Shown piece after piece: positions 23,029 through 30,489 of a stretch of 33,371 nt of DNA. The position numbers were made by a program, and so were the translations under genes. Below the pieces are notes generated by a model that worked only from the letters and a program-made list of their open reading frames with translations, was not told the origin of the DNA and did not search any database. Source of the stretch: an uncultured Lachnospiraceae bacterium (lineage in GTDB: Bacteria; Bacillota; Clostridia; Lachnospirales; Lachnospiraceae); contig CANQMA010000018.1 in assembly GCA_947624875.1 (NCBI GenBank), positions 1-33,371 of the forward strand. Direction: 5' to 3'. The first letter of the stretch is position 1. Each line of letters starts with the position of its first letter.

Positions 23029-24771
23029 TTATGACGAAATTTCAGAAATACCGCTGATGTCAGGGGAAACCGTCATAGAATAATTAGTGTGATAGATTAC
23101 AAATCCCGGCATTGCGCCATTTACTTTTTTGAGATGCTTTCTCTTGATATAATCAATTTCCACTTTATCCTGAGAAGAGCCTTTGGAATAGTATGCAGCC
23201 AGTCTCGCGGCTTCCTCGAACGTGGAATCAGGCAGTTCCCTGCCGTCTCCTTTGACAATGACATGAGAGCCGGGGAACTTTTTGCTATGAAACCACCAGT
23301 CATTAGCGTTAGCCAGTTTAAAAGTAATTTCTTCATTTTGCAGATTATTCTTTCCTACATACATATGAAAGCCGTCCGAAGAAAGATAGTGGAGTGGAAC
23401 GCTCTTGATTTTTTTCTTTTTATCGCTGTGATAATTCTTTTTAATATATCCGCTCCCGGAAAGTTCTGCACTGATTGCCCTCAAATCATCCTCAGTTGTT
23501 GCCATGTCAATGGCTACATTGATTGTTTCAAGATATTCAATCGAATTTTTGGTTGTGATCAGAATTTCTTCAAGCGCTTTTTCTGTACGCTTCAATTTGT
23601 TATATTTATCAAAATATTTTTTCGCGTTGTCAATCGGAGAAAGCGTCGGGTCTAAGGGTATTTTTATCGGTTCTCCGGTATAAAAATTTTCTCCGAGATA
23701 TTCTTTGGCTCCGTTTTCAATCGAATATCCGTATGCAGAAAGAATTTCCCCAAATACTTTATATTTCTCTTTCTTTTCCGTGTCTTTCTTCTGCTTTAAT
23801 TGAAGGCTATATTTTTTGTTTTCCCGCTCTAAGGCATTGCTGACAATTTTCCTTAAATCAACAGACTTTTGACGCATTCTTGTATATAAATCTCTTTTTG
23901 CATAAAAATCTTCTAAAAGCTCACTCACGCTGTCATAATGGATTTCTCTGCAGTCGGAATAAGTACTCAGAGGAATTACAGAGAACTCTTCCGGCTTTCC
24001 GTTTTTCTCATAAATGAGCGGTGTAAATCTGCCGTCTAAAATCTGCCGCCGCATCTTATAAAAGTTTGTCCAAATCAGATTCTGGTCTCCGGCAACAAAC
24101 GTATTTGCGTTTCTGGAAGAATCCAATCTGCTTTCAAAGCAGAGATTTTCTGCAATCACAGGACTGATTCCCGTAAAGGAGGAGTAGAGCGCTTTGGATA
24201 AAGAAAGCGCTTTTGAAAAAACAGTCTGAAGAAAATCTTCCCGTTCCGTAATCAGCGGATTTTTCTTATTCATCTTATCCGGAATAAAATATTGTCTTCC
24301 GGGAAGGACCTGCCGGACAGAACTCATCAGAGAATTAACGTGCTTGATACTGTCGAGGATTATTCCGTGGTCATCCGTAAAAATAATATTGCTGTGTTTT
24401 CCCATCAGTTCAACAATCAAATGCTTTGTCATCACATCGCCCAAATCATTCAGATGCTGAATTTCAAAATCAATTATGCGCTCTAATCCGGGCTGCGTAA
24501 TACTTGTGATCCGTCCATTACTCAGATGCTTTCTAAGCAGCATACAAAAATTTGGCGCAGTCAGAGGACTTTGTTTGGACTTTTGGGTAAAATAAATAAA
24601 AGGCAGACTTGCATTGGCGCTGATCAACATTTTATACTGTGATTTATTTGCCTTAAACGTCAGTAATAATTCGTCTGTTTCCGGCTGCGCGATTTTATAA
24701 AGTCTTCCCTCAGATAATGTCTGCTGAAACTCTTTTACAAGTGCCGCAATAGTAATGCCGTCAAAAGCCAT
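23029..24771 (-). CDS. rqcH: Ribosome quality control protein RqcH (NFACT family, Rqc2 homologue)
   Basis: RqcH binds stalled 50S subunits carrying nascent peptide-tRNA and directs tRNA-Ala-dependent C-terminal alanine tailing for degradation; it was formerly called fibronectin-binding protein. The 580-residue protein has the NFACT-N start MAFDGITIAALVKEF, a middle coiled-coil region (about 285-440), and the NFACT-R domain NDWWFHSKKFPGSHVIVKGDG (read as DWWFH and GSHVIVK), then AARLAAYYSKG and GFVIYHTNYS near the end. At the position of the catalytically important Asp-Arg pair (residues 97-98 in the Bacillus enzyme) it reads Glu97-Arg98. AGGAGGG precedes the start on the minus strand. It is a single gene. 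Confidence 0.94.
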   Translation of the reverse strand: MAFDGITIAALVKEFQQTLSEGRLYKIAQPETDELLLTFKANKSQYKMLISANASLPFIYFTQKSKQSPLTAPNFCMLLRKHLSNGRITSITQPGLERIIDFEIQHLNDLGDVMTKHLIVELMGKHSNIIFTDDHGIILDSIKHVNSLMSSVRQVLPGRQYFIPDKMNKKNPLITEREDFLQTVFSKALSLSKALYSSFTGISPVIAENLCFESRLDSSRNANTFVAGDQNLIWTNFYKMRRQILDGRFTPLIYEKNGKPEEFSVIPLSTYSDCREIHYDSVSELLEDFYAKRDLYTRMRQKSVDLRKIVSNALERENKKYSLQLKQKKDTEKKEKYKVFGEILSAYGYSIENGAKEYLGENFYTGEPIKIPLDPTLSPIDNAKKYFDKYNKLKRTEKALEEILITTKNSIEYLETINVAIDMATTEDDLRAISAELSGSGYIKKNYHSDKKKKIKSVPLHYLSSDGFHMYVGKNNLQNEEITFKLANANDWWFHSKKFPGSHVIVKGDGRELPDSTFEEAARLAAYYSKGSSQDKVEIDYIKRKHLKKVNGAMPGFVIYHTNYSMTVSPDISGISEISS

Positions 24772-24882
24772 ATCTTCCCTCCTGAATCGATTGATATTGA
24801 TGCTGTGTCTTCCAGTAAAAAACAGATACTTTCTAAATTTTATTATGATTTTATTTTTTCGTCAACAGACGTAAAATTCTTG

Positions 24883-24911
24883 TTGTAAATTTATTGAAAG
24901 TATGCTATTAT
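24883..24911 (+). promoter_or_regulatory. Promoter of tRNA-Thr
   Basis: TTGTAA (24883-24888), a 17-bp spacer and TATTAT (24906-24911). Transcription would start near 24918, about 14 nt before the tRNA. Confidence 0.7.
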
Positions 24912-24931
24912 CAATTCGTTGTCTGCAGTAT

Positions 24932-25004
<73 letters not shown>

Positions 25005-25015
25005 CTTGGCACATG

Positions 25016-25056
25016 AAAGGACTTTTTGAAGGATTTCCCTTTGAAAAGTTCTTTTT
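25016..25056 (+). terminator. Terminator of tRNA-Thr
   Basis: A 17-pair stem with three G-T pairs between 25016-25032 and 25038-25054, a 5-nt loop and a T-run to 25056. Confidence 0.85.
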
Positions 25057-25095
25057 GCGATTGTGGCGCTGTATATTAGAGAACAGTGGAAACTA

Positions 25096-25127
25096 TTGCA
25101 ACAAAATCACTTCTGTGATAGTATAAT
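25096..25127 (+). promoter_or_regulatory. Possible ilvN promoter
   Basis: A perfect TATAAT (25122-25127) lies 34 bp before the start codon; TTGCAA (25096-25101) is 20 bp upstream, longer than ideal. Confidence 0.35.
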
Positions 25128-25161
25128 AAAAGCGAAAAATCTGAGAAAAGAGGATTTACAT

Positions 25162-25644
25162 ATGAATAAAAAAGTATTATCAGTACTGGTTGACAATACA
25201 TCCGGTGTGTTAAACAGAGTTGCCGGACTTTTTAGCCGCAGAGGTTATAATATTGACAGTTTGACCGTGGGAGAAACGGAAAATCCGAAGTATTCCCGTA
25301 TGACGATTGTTGTTTCCGGGGATGATGATGTGATCGAGCAGATTATCAAGCAGATTTCAAAACTGGAAGATATCAAGCGGGTCGATCTTTTAGAAGCGGG
25401 TAATTCCGTTACCAGAGAATTGATTTTAGTAAAAGTGAAAACGGACGCAGCGCAGCGTCAGCAGATTGTTGCGATGACAGAGATTTTCCGCGCCAATATT
25501 GTCAATGTGGCAAAAGACAGCCTGATGATTGAGATTACAGGTGGTCCGTCAAAAATTTCAGCATTTCTCAGTTTGCTGGAAGATTATGAAATACTGGAAC
25601 TGGTTCGCACGGGAATTACAGGTTTGTCCAGAGATACAAAATAG
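25162..25644 (+). CDS. ilvN: Acetolactate synthase small (regulatory) subunit
   Basis: The small subunit activates acetohydroxyacid synthase and gives it feedback control by valine, in branched-chain amino acid synthesis. The 160-residue product has an N-terminal ACT domain (about 1-75: VLSVLVDNTSGVLNRVAGLFSRRGYNIDSLTVG read in parts, with NTSGVLNR as key motif), KQISKLEDIKRV, and the C-terminal domain with TGGPSKISAFLSLLEDY. I chose ATG 25162, after AAAGAGG; an earlier ATG at 25063 lies in the tRNA terminator region and would add 33 unrelated residues. The catalytic subunit gene ilvB is not adjacent, so it must lie elsewhere. Confidence 0.95.
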   Translation: MNKKVLSVLVDNTSGVLNRVAGLFSRRGYNIDSLTVGETENPKYSRMTIVVSGDDDVIEQIIKQISKLEDIKRVDLLEAGNSVTRELILVKVKTDAAQRQQIVAMTEIFRANIVNVAKDSLMIEITGGPSKISAFLSLLEDYEILELVRTGITGLSRDTK

Positions 25645-25665
25645 TTTGATATTAGTAATGTAATT

Positions 25666-25721
25666 AAAGAAGAGATAGGAGATTTTCGTCTGGAAGGAGG
25701 AATCTCAAATCTCTTCTTTTT
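25666..25721 (+). terminator. ilvN terminator
   Basis: AAAGAAGAGAT (25666-25676) pairs with ATCTCTTCTTT (25709-25719), with an inner AGATT/AATCT stem, followed by a T-run. Confidence 0.88.
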
Positions 25722-25745
25722 GTCTGCAATGAGGATTTGGATAGA

Positions 25746-25835
25746 ATGCATTCAAAAAACAGATGGCAGAAACCAGCTTGCATGATAATGCATTCAAAAA
25801 ACAGATGGAAGAAACCAACTTGCATGATGATGCAT
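25746..25835. repeat. 42-bp tandem repeat, two units and a stub
   Basis: ATGCATTCAAAAAACAGATG starts at 25746 and again at 25788; a third ATGCAT begins at 25830, giving an exact 42-bp period. Two differences separate the first two units in the part compared. Each junction TGCATGATAATGCA forms a small inverted repeat. It lies between the ilvN terminator and the ZIP gene and looks non-coding, although a minus-strand frame (25664-25882) runs through it. Confidence 0.85.
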
Positions 25836-25900
25836 ATGAATAAAATAAGGGTATCATAATAATGAGAAATGAATAAAACCATCGAAAGTGAGGAAAGAAA

Positions 25901-26677
25901 ATGCAGATATTTTGGGGATTATTGATTCCATTGGCAGGGACGACGCTTGGCGCGGGTATGGTTTTTTTCATGAGAAATCAAATGAATGTAAAACTGGAAA
26001 AATTTTTACTGGGCTTTGCATCAGGCGTTATGATCGCGGCGTCTGTCTGGTCGCTGATTATACCGTCGATTGATATTGCAAAAGAACATCAGACAGTTGC
26101 GTGGGTTCCGGCAAGTACGGGATTTATCTGCGGCATAATTTTTTTGTTGATTTTAGACAGCCTGATTCCTCATCTGCATTTAAAAAGCAATCAACCGGAA
26201 GGAATCAAAACAAAATTAAAAAAGACAACGATGATGGTATTGGCGGTAACATTGCACAATATTCCGGAGGGAATGGCAGTCGGTGTGATTTTTGCCGGCG
26301 TTCTTGCACAAAACGCCAAGATTACACTTGCCGGCGCCTTTGCGCTCTCTATTGGCATTGCAATTCAGAATTTTCCGGAAGGCGCCATTATTTCCATACC
26401 GTTAAAGGCAGAGGGAATGTCAAAACCAAAAGCGTTTGCGTATGGCGCGCTTTCCGGTATCGTGGAGCCTGTCGGCGCGGCGGTTACGATTGCGCTGACG
26501 AATACAGTCATTCCAGTGCTGCCGTATTTATTATCCTTTGCGGCGGGCGCCATGATTTATGTGGTCGTGGAGGAATTAATTCCGGAATCTCAGAGTGGAG
26601 AACATTCCAACATTGCAACAATCGGCGTAGCAGTTGGATTTGTTTTAATGATGATATTAGATGTCGCTCTGGGATAA
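25901..26677 (+). CDS. ZIP family metal (zinc) transporter
   Basis: ZIP proteins bring divalent metals such as zinc into the cytoplasm. The 258-residue protein is strongly hydrophobic with about eight helices. The metal-site helices are present: LHNIPEGMAVGV in helix IV and IGIAIQNFPEGAIIS in helix V, the hallmark HNxPEG and QNxPEG pair of ZupT/GufA-like members. A short His-containing loop (LIPHLHLKS) lies between helices III and IV. GTGAGGAAAG precedes the ATG. The exact metal and a metal-responsive operator cannot be read from the sequence. Confidence 0.93.
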   Translation: MQIFWGLLIPLAGTTLGAGMVFFMRNQMNVKLEKFLLGFASGVMIAASVWSLIIPSIDIAKEHQTVAWVPASTGFICGIIFLLILDSLIPHLHLKSNQPEGIKTKLKKTTMMVLAVTLHNIPEGMAVGVIFAGVLAQNAKITLAGAFALSIGIAIQNFPEGAIISIPLKAEGMSKPKAFAYGALSGIVEPVGAAVTIALTNTVIPVLPYLLSFAAGAMIYVVVEELIPESQSGEHSNIATIGVAVGFVLMMILDVALG

Positions 26678-26695
26678 CAGGCGCTGCGATGTTAA

Positions 26696-26726
26696 AAAAG
26701 TCCGATATTATAGATATCGGGCTTTT
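26696..26726 (+). terminator. Terminator of the ZIP gene, overlapping the end of the convergent gene
   Basis: AAAAGTCCGATAT (26696-26708) pairs with ATATCGGGCTTTT (26714-26726) in 13 pairs with one G-T and a 5-nt loop. The minus-strand gene's last codons (ARYL and stop) are encoded within the stem. Confidence 0.82.
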
Positions 26727-27481
26727 CTCAATTCTTCCTGCAGTTGTCCTGCAAACTCTGCCAGTTCATTGTACTGGTTTTCAATATGTTTTTGTGTGCT
26801 CTCTAAAGATGATATTTTGTTGTCTTTTTCATAGAGCAGTTTTTTTTGTGAGTTTATTTCCTTTTCTTTTTCTTTGAGTAAGATTTCTAATTGTTCCTTT
26901 TCTTTCAATGAAACATCCGTTTTTTTCTCCATCAATTCAGATTGGGTAAAATCTTCCACCGTTTTATCTTCATTGAGGAGGAGCAGTTTTATTTTCGCGC
27001 CAAAATAGAGAAATAAAATCAGTTGATTCTTCCATGGAACCGTTACAAACTTCTCTAAGGAATAATCTCCCTGAAAAACAAACGAACTTGTATTGATGGA
27101 ATTAAGGGAAATATAGTATAAAGCATTGGAACTATCATTTAAATTATGGATTAAATAAAAGAGAACTCCCTGGTCATCAAACAATGCAAAATCAATTTGT
27201 TTCAGTTCTGTCTGTTTGTCACCTGCACCCGGAAAAGTAAGCAGTTCAACAAAACGCATATCTTGAAACCGATACAGTTTTAACTTCCCATTCATGGAAA
27301 TATAGCAGGCATACTGATTTTCGCTTGAAAAAAGATGAAGCTGTTCAGAAACATCGTCAAAGATAATCCCGTAAGAACGGATCCGCCCGGAATAGACAGT
27401 ATACATATAGACTTTTTCATTTTCCTGATAAAGAATCAGCGGCTGCCCTGATTTTAGCGTAATGACTTGATAAGACTCCAT
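26708..27481 (-). CDS. Unknown protein with C-terminal coiled coil
   Basis: I do not recognise this protein. From the likely start MESYQVITLKSG it has 257 residues: a beta-rich region (about 1-175) with repeated short strands that resemble propeller or sheet blades (YQENEKVYMYTVYSG, YACYISMNGKLKLYRF), then a Lys/Glu-rich coiled coil (about 190-250) ending ELRKARYL. No signal peptide or membrane helix is clear. The start is uncertain: ATG 27481 has only a weak GGA eight bases upstream, and an in-frame ATG at 27559 would add 26 residues lacking any ribosome site. It is divergent from the Cys-rich gene at 27592 and convergent with the ZIP gene, sharing a terminator sequence. Confidence 0.75.
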   Translation of the reverse strand: MESYQVITLKSGQPLILYQENEKVYMYTVYSGRIRSYGIIFDDVSEQLHLFSSENQYACYISMNGKLKLYRFQDMRFVELLTFPGAGDKQTELKQIDFALFDDQGVLFYLIHNLNDSSNALYYISLNSINTSSFVFQGDYSLEKFVTVPWKNQLILFLYFGAKIKLLLLNEDKTVEDFTQSELMEKKTDVSLKEKEQLEILLKEKEKEINSQKKLLYEKDNKISSLESTQKHIENQYNELAEFAGQLQEELRKARYL

Positions 27482-27538
27482 AAATAATGTCCAAAAACAA
27501 ACCTTATTATTTCTTATTCCTAAAGAATCGGGAATAGA

Positions 27539-27565
27539 ACAAAAAGGAGAAGATTGCATAAAATA
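27539..27565 (+). promoter_or_regulatory. Possible sigma-K (or sigma-E) promoter of the Cys-rich gene
   Basis: CATAAAATA (27557-27565) fits the sigma-K -10 CATANNNTA exactly, and AC at 27539-27540 stands 16 bp upstream, as in that consensus. It also fits the sigma-E -10 in seven of eight bases. The motif carries little information, so the call is tentative. The start would be near 27572, just before AGGAGG. Confidence 0.4.
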
Positions 27566-27591
27566 AACTAAAAAAATATAGGAGGAAACTT

Positions 27592-28530
27592 ATGAAAAGA
27601 AAAAATTGCGTAGATTCTAGAATGTCCTGCAGCTGTGGAATCTGCAATTCATCTGTCAATGGACGTCCAAAATATTTGTCTGTTTATGCTCCGGTCGTTT
27701 ACGATGAAATCGGCGTCAATATCTGTCGTCCGGTCACAATCCCGGAAGCAGTGATGACGGCAAATCCGACAGTGTCCCAGGTTCAAATCGATGTAGTTGA
27801 TATTGCCTTTACAGTAGCGTCAGAGGGAATTCCGGCAACCACTGTAACCAATACGGTGAGGGCAAATTGCACCACAGTGGTTTTGACCAATGTCAGTGTC
27901 ACATTCCGCGTCAAACTTTTTGGCGATTGCAACAACTTTCTGACCTCTACCATTATCGCGGCAAATTATCTTCCGGGAAGCAGCACAAGTCCTGAAGTGG
28001 AACTTCTGGATGACGAAACCAATCCGGAATCCGTTACCGTAGAACTCTACACGCCATACGGAATTGGATACACGAGCGTGGCGGCAACGACGCCGTTCAT
28101 CAATACCGTTGGATTTATGCAGGGTGCAAATACCGTTGTGAATGGTATCAATGTCAACGCCGTTGCAAAAGCAATGAACTTTAATAAAGCGACCGGTACT
28201 TTTTCTGCCGGAATTTCTTTGTTCCTTAGAACAATCTACTATGAAACTTATAAGTTTGAGCATGATGGAAAACCAGTTCCACCAAAAGCAAGCCTGACGG
28301 AAGAGCAAAACACCTGTCTTGATTTTGTTGAGAGCGGTCTGCTTTCCAGAGAAATCAAGCCATTAGAGTTGGAACCGCCGAAATGCGAGGGAAAACTGAA
28401 AGAAGAGGAAAGCGCTTGTGAAAGAAATGACGGAACAGAAACGGTCTATAACCAGTGTGGTTCTGTAGACTGTGAAAATGATGAAGGGAATCCTGTGGAA
28501 ACTTCTATCGAAAATGCTCTGCCAAAATAA
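27592..28530 (+). CDS. Cys-rich protein of unknown function, possible spore surface protein
   Basis: I do not recognise a named family. The 312-residue product begins with a Cys cluster (C6, C13, C15, C18), has a Thr/Val/Asn-rich beta-type core (about 28-215, with YAPVVYDEIGVNIC and TPYGIGYTS), and ends in an acidic, Cys-containing tail (C242, C265, C276, C289, C294); in all 12 Cys. There is no signal peptide or membrane helix. From memory, similar hypothetical proteins occur in other Lachnospiraceae. Cys clusters, lack of a signal and a sigma-K-like promoter would suit a coat or exosporium protein made in the mother cell; this is inference. AGGAGGAAACTT is a strong ribosome site, pointing to high expression. 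Confidence 0.85.
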   Translation: MKRKNCVDSRMSCSCGICNSSVNGRPKYLSVYAPVVYDEIGVNICRPVTIPEAVMTANPTVSQVQIDVVDIAFTVASEGIPATTVTNTVRANCTTVVLTNVSVTFRVKLFGDCNNFLTSTIIAANYLPGSSTSPEVELLDDETNPESVTVELYTPYGIGYTSVAATTPFINTVGFMQGANTVVNGINVNAVAKAMNFNKATGTFSAGISLFLRTIYYETYKFEHDGKPVPPKASLTEEQNTCLDFVESGLLSREIKPLELEPPKCEGKLKEEESACERNDGTETVYNQCGSVDCENDEGNPVETSIENALPK

Positions 28531-28549
28531 AACCTTTCAACGGCTTCAA

Positions 28550-28570
28550 AAAATGTTTTCGAACGTTTTG
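28550..28570 (+). terminator. Possible weak terminator after the Cys-rich gene
   Basis: AAAATGTT (28550-28557) and AACGTTTT (28562-28569) form an eight-pair stem with one G-T and a TTCG loop, followed by GTCTTTG. The stem is AT-rich and the T-tail is poor. Confidence 0.35.
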
Positions 28571-28621
28571 TCTTTGATAAGATAAATTTTTCTTTTTTAC
28601 GAAATCCGTTTAAAAAATGCC

Positions 28622-28627
28622 TATAAT
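28622..28627 (+). promoter_or_regulatory. Possible -10 of glyA
   Basis: A perfect TATAAT lies about 85 bp before the glyA start. No good -35 is seen at 16-18 bp. The leader would include the palindrome at 28670-28692. Confidence 0.4.
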
Positions 28628-28669
28628 GTGGTAAAGTATTAAAGATGAGCAAAAAATTGTTCGGAAATA

Positions 28670-28692
28670 ACCGCACTGACTGTCAGTGCGGT
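28670..28692 (+). promoter_or_regulatory. Perfect 23-bp palindrome in the glyA leader
   Basis: ACCGCACTGAC (28670-28680) and GTCAGTGCGGT (28682-28692) are exact inverted arms around a single T. No T-run follows; a ribosome site (GGAGGG) begins eight bases later. It may be a protein operator or an mRNA hairpin, not a terminator. Confidence 0.6.
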
Positions 28693-28711
28693 ACATAATG
28701 GAGGGTTATCA

Positions 28712-29953
28712 ATGTTTACTTTTGAGGACGTGAAAAGAGTCGATGAAGAAGTGGCGGCAGCCATTTTGCAGGAAAATGACAGACAACAGAGCCATTTGGA
28801 ACTGATTGCATCTGAAAATATTGTCAGTAAAGCAGTCATGGCGGCCATGGGAAGCCAGCTGACAAATAAATATGCGGAGGGCTATCCGGGAAAACGGTAT
28901 TACGGCGGCTGCCAGTATGTTGATATTGTGGAAGAACTGGCAAGAGAGAGAGCAAAAGAGCTGTTTGGCTGTTCCTATGCCAATGTACAGCCACATTCCG
29001 GCGCGCAGGCAAATATGGCTGTTTTCTTTGCGCTGGTTCAGCCGGGAGACACAGTCATGGGAATGAGTCTGGATGCGGGCGGACATCTGACGCACGGTTC
29101 TCCGGTAAATATGTCCGGTACCTATTTTCACATCGTTTCTTATGGAGTGGATGAAAACGGATATATTGATTATGACGAAGTTTTAAAGATTGCAAAGCAG
29201 GCAAAGCCAAAACTGATTGTGGCAGGCGCGAGCGCCTATCCGAGAAAAATAGATTTTAAGAAATTCAGGGAAATTGCCGACGAGGTAGGGGCATATCTCA
29301 TGGTCGATATGGCGCATATTGCCGGACTGGTTGCTGCCGGAGTTCATGAGAGTCCGATTCCATACGCTCATGTAACGACGACCACCACGCACAAAACCCT
29401 GCGCGGACCGAGAGGCGGCCTGATCCTCTCCAGCGAGGAATTTGCCTTAGAGCATAAACTCAACAAAGCGGTATTCCCGGGAATCCAGGGCGGACCTTTA
29501 ATGCATGTGATTGCCGCAAAGGCAGTGTGCCTGAAAGAAGCGTTATCGGATGAATTTAAGACTTACGCAGAGCAGGTGGCTTACAATGCGCAGGCATTAG
29601 CAAAAGGACTGATCGACAGAGGGTTTGACCTTGTGTCCGGAGGCACAGATAACCACCTGATGCTGGTGGATCTAAGAAGCAAAAATATCACAGGAAAAGA
29701 ATTTGAGATTGCCTTGGATGCTGCAAATATTACATGTAATAAAAATGCGATTCCGAATGACCCGCAAAAACCGGGCGTTACATCTGGCGTCAGAATCGGT
29801 ACGCCGGCAGTGACGACGCGCGGTCTGAATGCACAGGATATGGACACGATTGCAGAGTGTATGGCATTGATTGCGGAAAATCCAACGCAAAACTGCGCTT
29901 CTGTTATGGAAAAAGTAAAAGTTTTAACAGAAAAATATCCGTTATATAAATAA
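28712..29953 (+). CDS. glyA: Serine hydroxymethyltransferase
   Basis: GlyA converts serine and tetrahydrofolate to glycine and methylene-tetrahydrofolate with pyridoxal phosphate. The 413-residue product has typical length, LIASENIVS (31-39), [15 protein letters not shown], the cofactor loop [17 protein letters not shown] (198-206) and the cofactor lysine K228 in [21 protein letters not shown] precedes the start. It stands after a palindromic leader; no glycine riboswitch is visible. Confidence 0.97.
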   Translation: MFTFEDVKRVDEEVAAAILQENDRQQSHLELIASENIVSKAVMAAMGSQLTNKYAEGYPGKRYYGGCQYVDIVEELARERAKELFGCSYANVQPHSGAQANMAVFFALVQPGDTVMGMSLDAGGHLTHGSPVNMSGTYFHIVSYGVDENGYIDYDEVLKIAKQAKPKLIVAGASAYPRKIDFKKFREIADEVGAYLMVDMAHIAGLVAAGVHESPIPYAHVTTTTTHKTLRGPRGGLILSSEEFALEHKLNKAVFPGIQGGPLMHVIAAKAVCLKEALSDEFKTYAEQVAYNAQALAKGLIDRGFDLVSGGTDNHLMLVDLRSKNITGKEFEIALDAANITCNKNAIPNDPQKPGVTSGVRIGTPAVTTRGLNAQDMDTIAECMALIAENPTQNCASVMEKVKVLTEKYPLYK

Positions 29954-29973
29954 TTTCCTTTTTTTGGTTAATA

Positions 29974-29999
29974 ATGATACAAGTGGAGGCTTGTATCAT
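29974..29999 (+). promoter_or_regulatory. Hairpin with the ribosome site of the CmpB-like gene in its loop
   Basis: ATGATACAAG (29974-29983) pairs perfectly with CTTGTATCAT (29990-29999), leaving TGGAGG (29984-29989) in a 6-nt loop. The A and T of the ATG at 29998 are in the stem, so translation initiation would depend on opening it. Confidence 0.6.
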
Positions 30000-30387
30000 G
30001 AAAAAAGATTTTATTAAATGCGGGATTACCGGATGCTGTCTGGAACTGCTATGGACTTCCTTTCGTGGAGTGAGAAAAAAAGATTATAAATTAATCGGAC
30101 AGACGTCGGTATGGATGTTTCCGATTTACGGTATGGCATCTGTCATCAAATCAGTAAGCAGAGGACTCAAAAAGCGTCATAAGGATATGCTGGAACGCGG
30201 AGTAATCTACACGATGGGAATCTATGCGGTAGAATATACCACGGGTTCTTTATTGAAAAGAAAAAACCGCTGTCCCTGGGATTACAGTAACAGCAGATAC
30301 AATATTAACGGACTCGTCCGATTGGATTACGCGCCATTGTGGTTTGCTGTCGGACTGATGTATGAAAATATCTTAAATAAAGAATAA
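29998..30387 (+). CDS. Small CmpB-type putative transport membrane protein
   Basis: The 129-residue product resembles the putative ABC transporter type IV (CmpB, PF06541-like) family: the C-terminal signature CPWDYSNSRYNINGLVRLDY followed by a hydrophobic helix PLWFAVGLMYENI is characteristic, and three more hydrophobic segments lie at about 9-20, 36-48 and 70-86. The family's function is not established. ATG 29998 is chosen over 29974 because TGGAGG lies eight bases before it. No ATPase gene is adjacent, so a transport role cannot be inferred from context. Confidence 0.8.
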   Translation: MKKDFIKCGITGCCLELLWTSFRGVRKKDYKLIGQTSVWMFPIYGMASVIKSVSRGLKKRHKDMLERGVIYTMGIYAVEYTTGSLLKRKNRCPWDYSNSRYNINGLVRLDYAPLWFAVGLMYENILNKE

Positions 30388-30389
30388 AG

Positions 30390-30450
30390 AAAGAGGGTGC
30401 CCCAAAAATATGACTTTGAAAGTGTCATATTTGAGGGATGCCCTCTTTTT
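30390..30450. terminator. Bidirectional terminator between the CmpB-like gene and aroC
   Basis: AAAGAGGG (30390-30397) pairs with CCCTCTTT (30441-30448), and inside it AATATGAC (30407-30414) pairs with GTCATATT (30424-30431). T-runs lie on both strands. Confidence 0.85.
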
Positions 30451-30489
30451 ATGCAAACTGTAAAAATTCAAAAATACAGATATCCGGTC

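Noticed and set aside
23089-23655. Plus-strand frame of 188 residues inside rqcH
   Set aside because: Antisense to a clear rqcH reading frame; no ribosome site and no recognisable domain.
25057-25161. T-box or leader-peptide control before ilvN
   Set aside because: There is no T-box sequence and no short frame rich in Leu/Val/Ile codons; the space is only about 100 bp.
25664-25882. Small minus-strand membrane protein of 72 residues with 14-residue repeats
   Set aside because: It lies across the ilvN terminator and the 42-bp repeat, lacks a ribosome site, and its repeats follow from the 42-bp period.
26101-26877. Plus-strand 258-residue frame overlapping the ZIP gene
   Set aside because: It is a frame-shifted shadow of the ZIP transporter (Cys/Arg-rich) that runs through the terminator.
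28531-28711. Glycine riboswitch before glyA
   Set aside because: The leader is short and AT-rich apart from the palindrome; no tandem aptamer core is visible.
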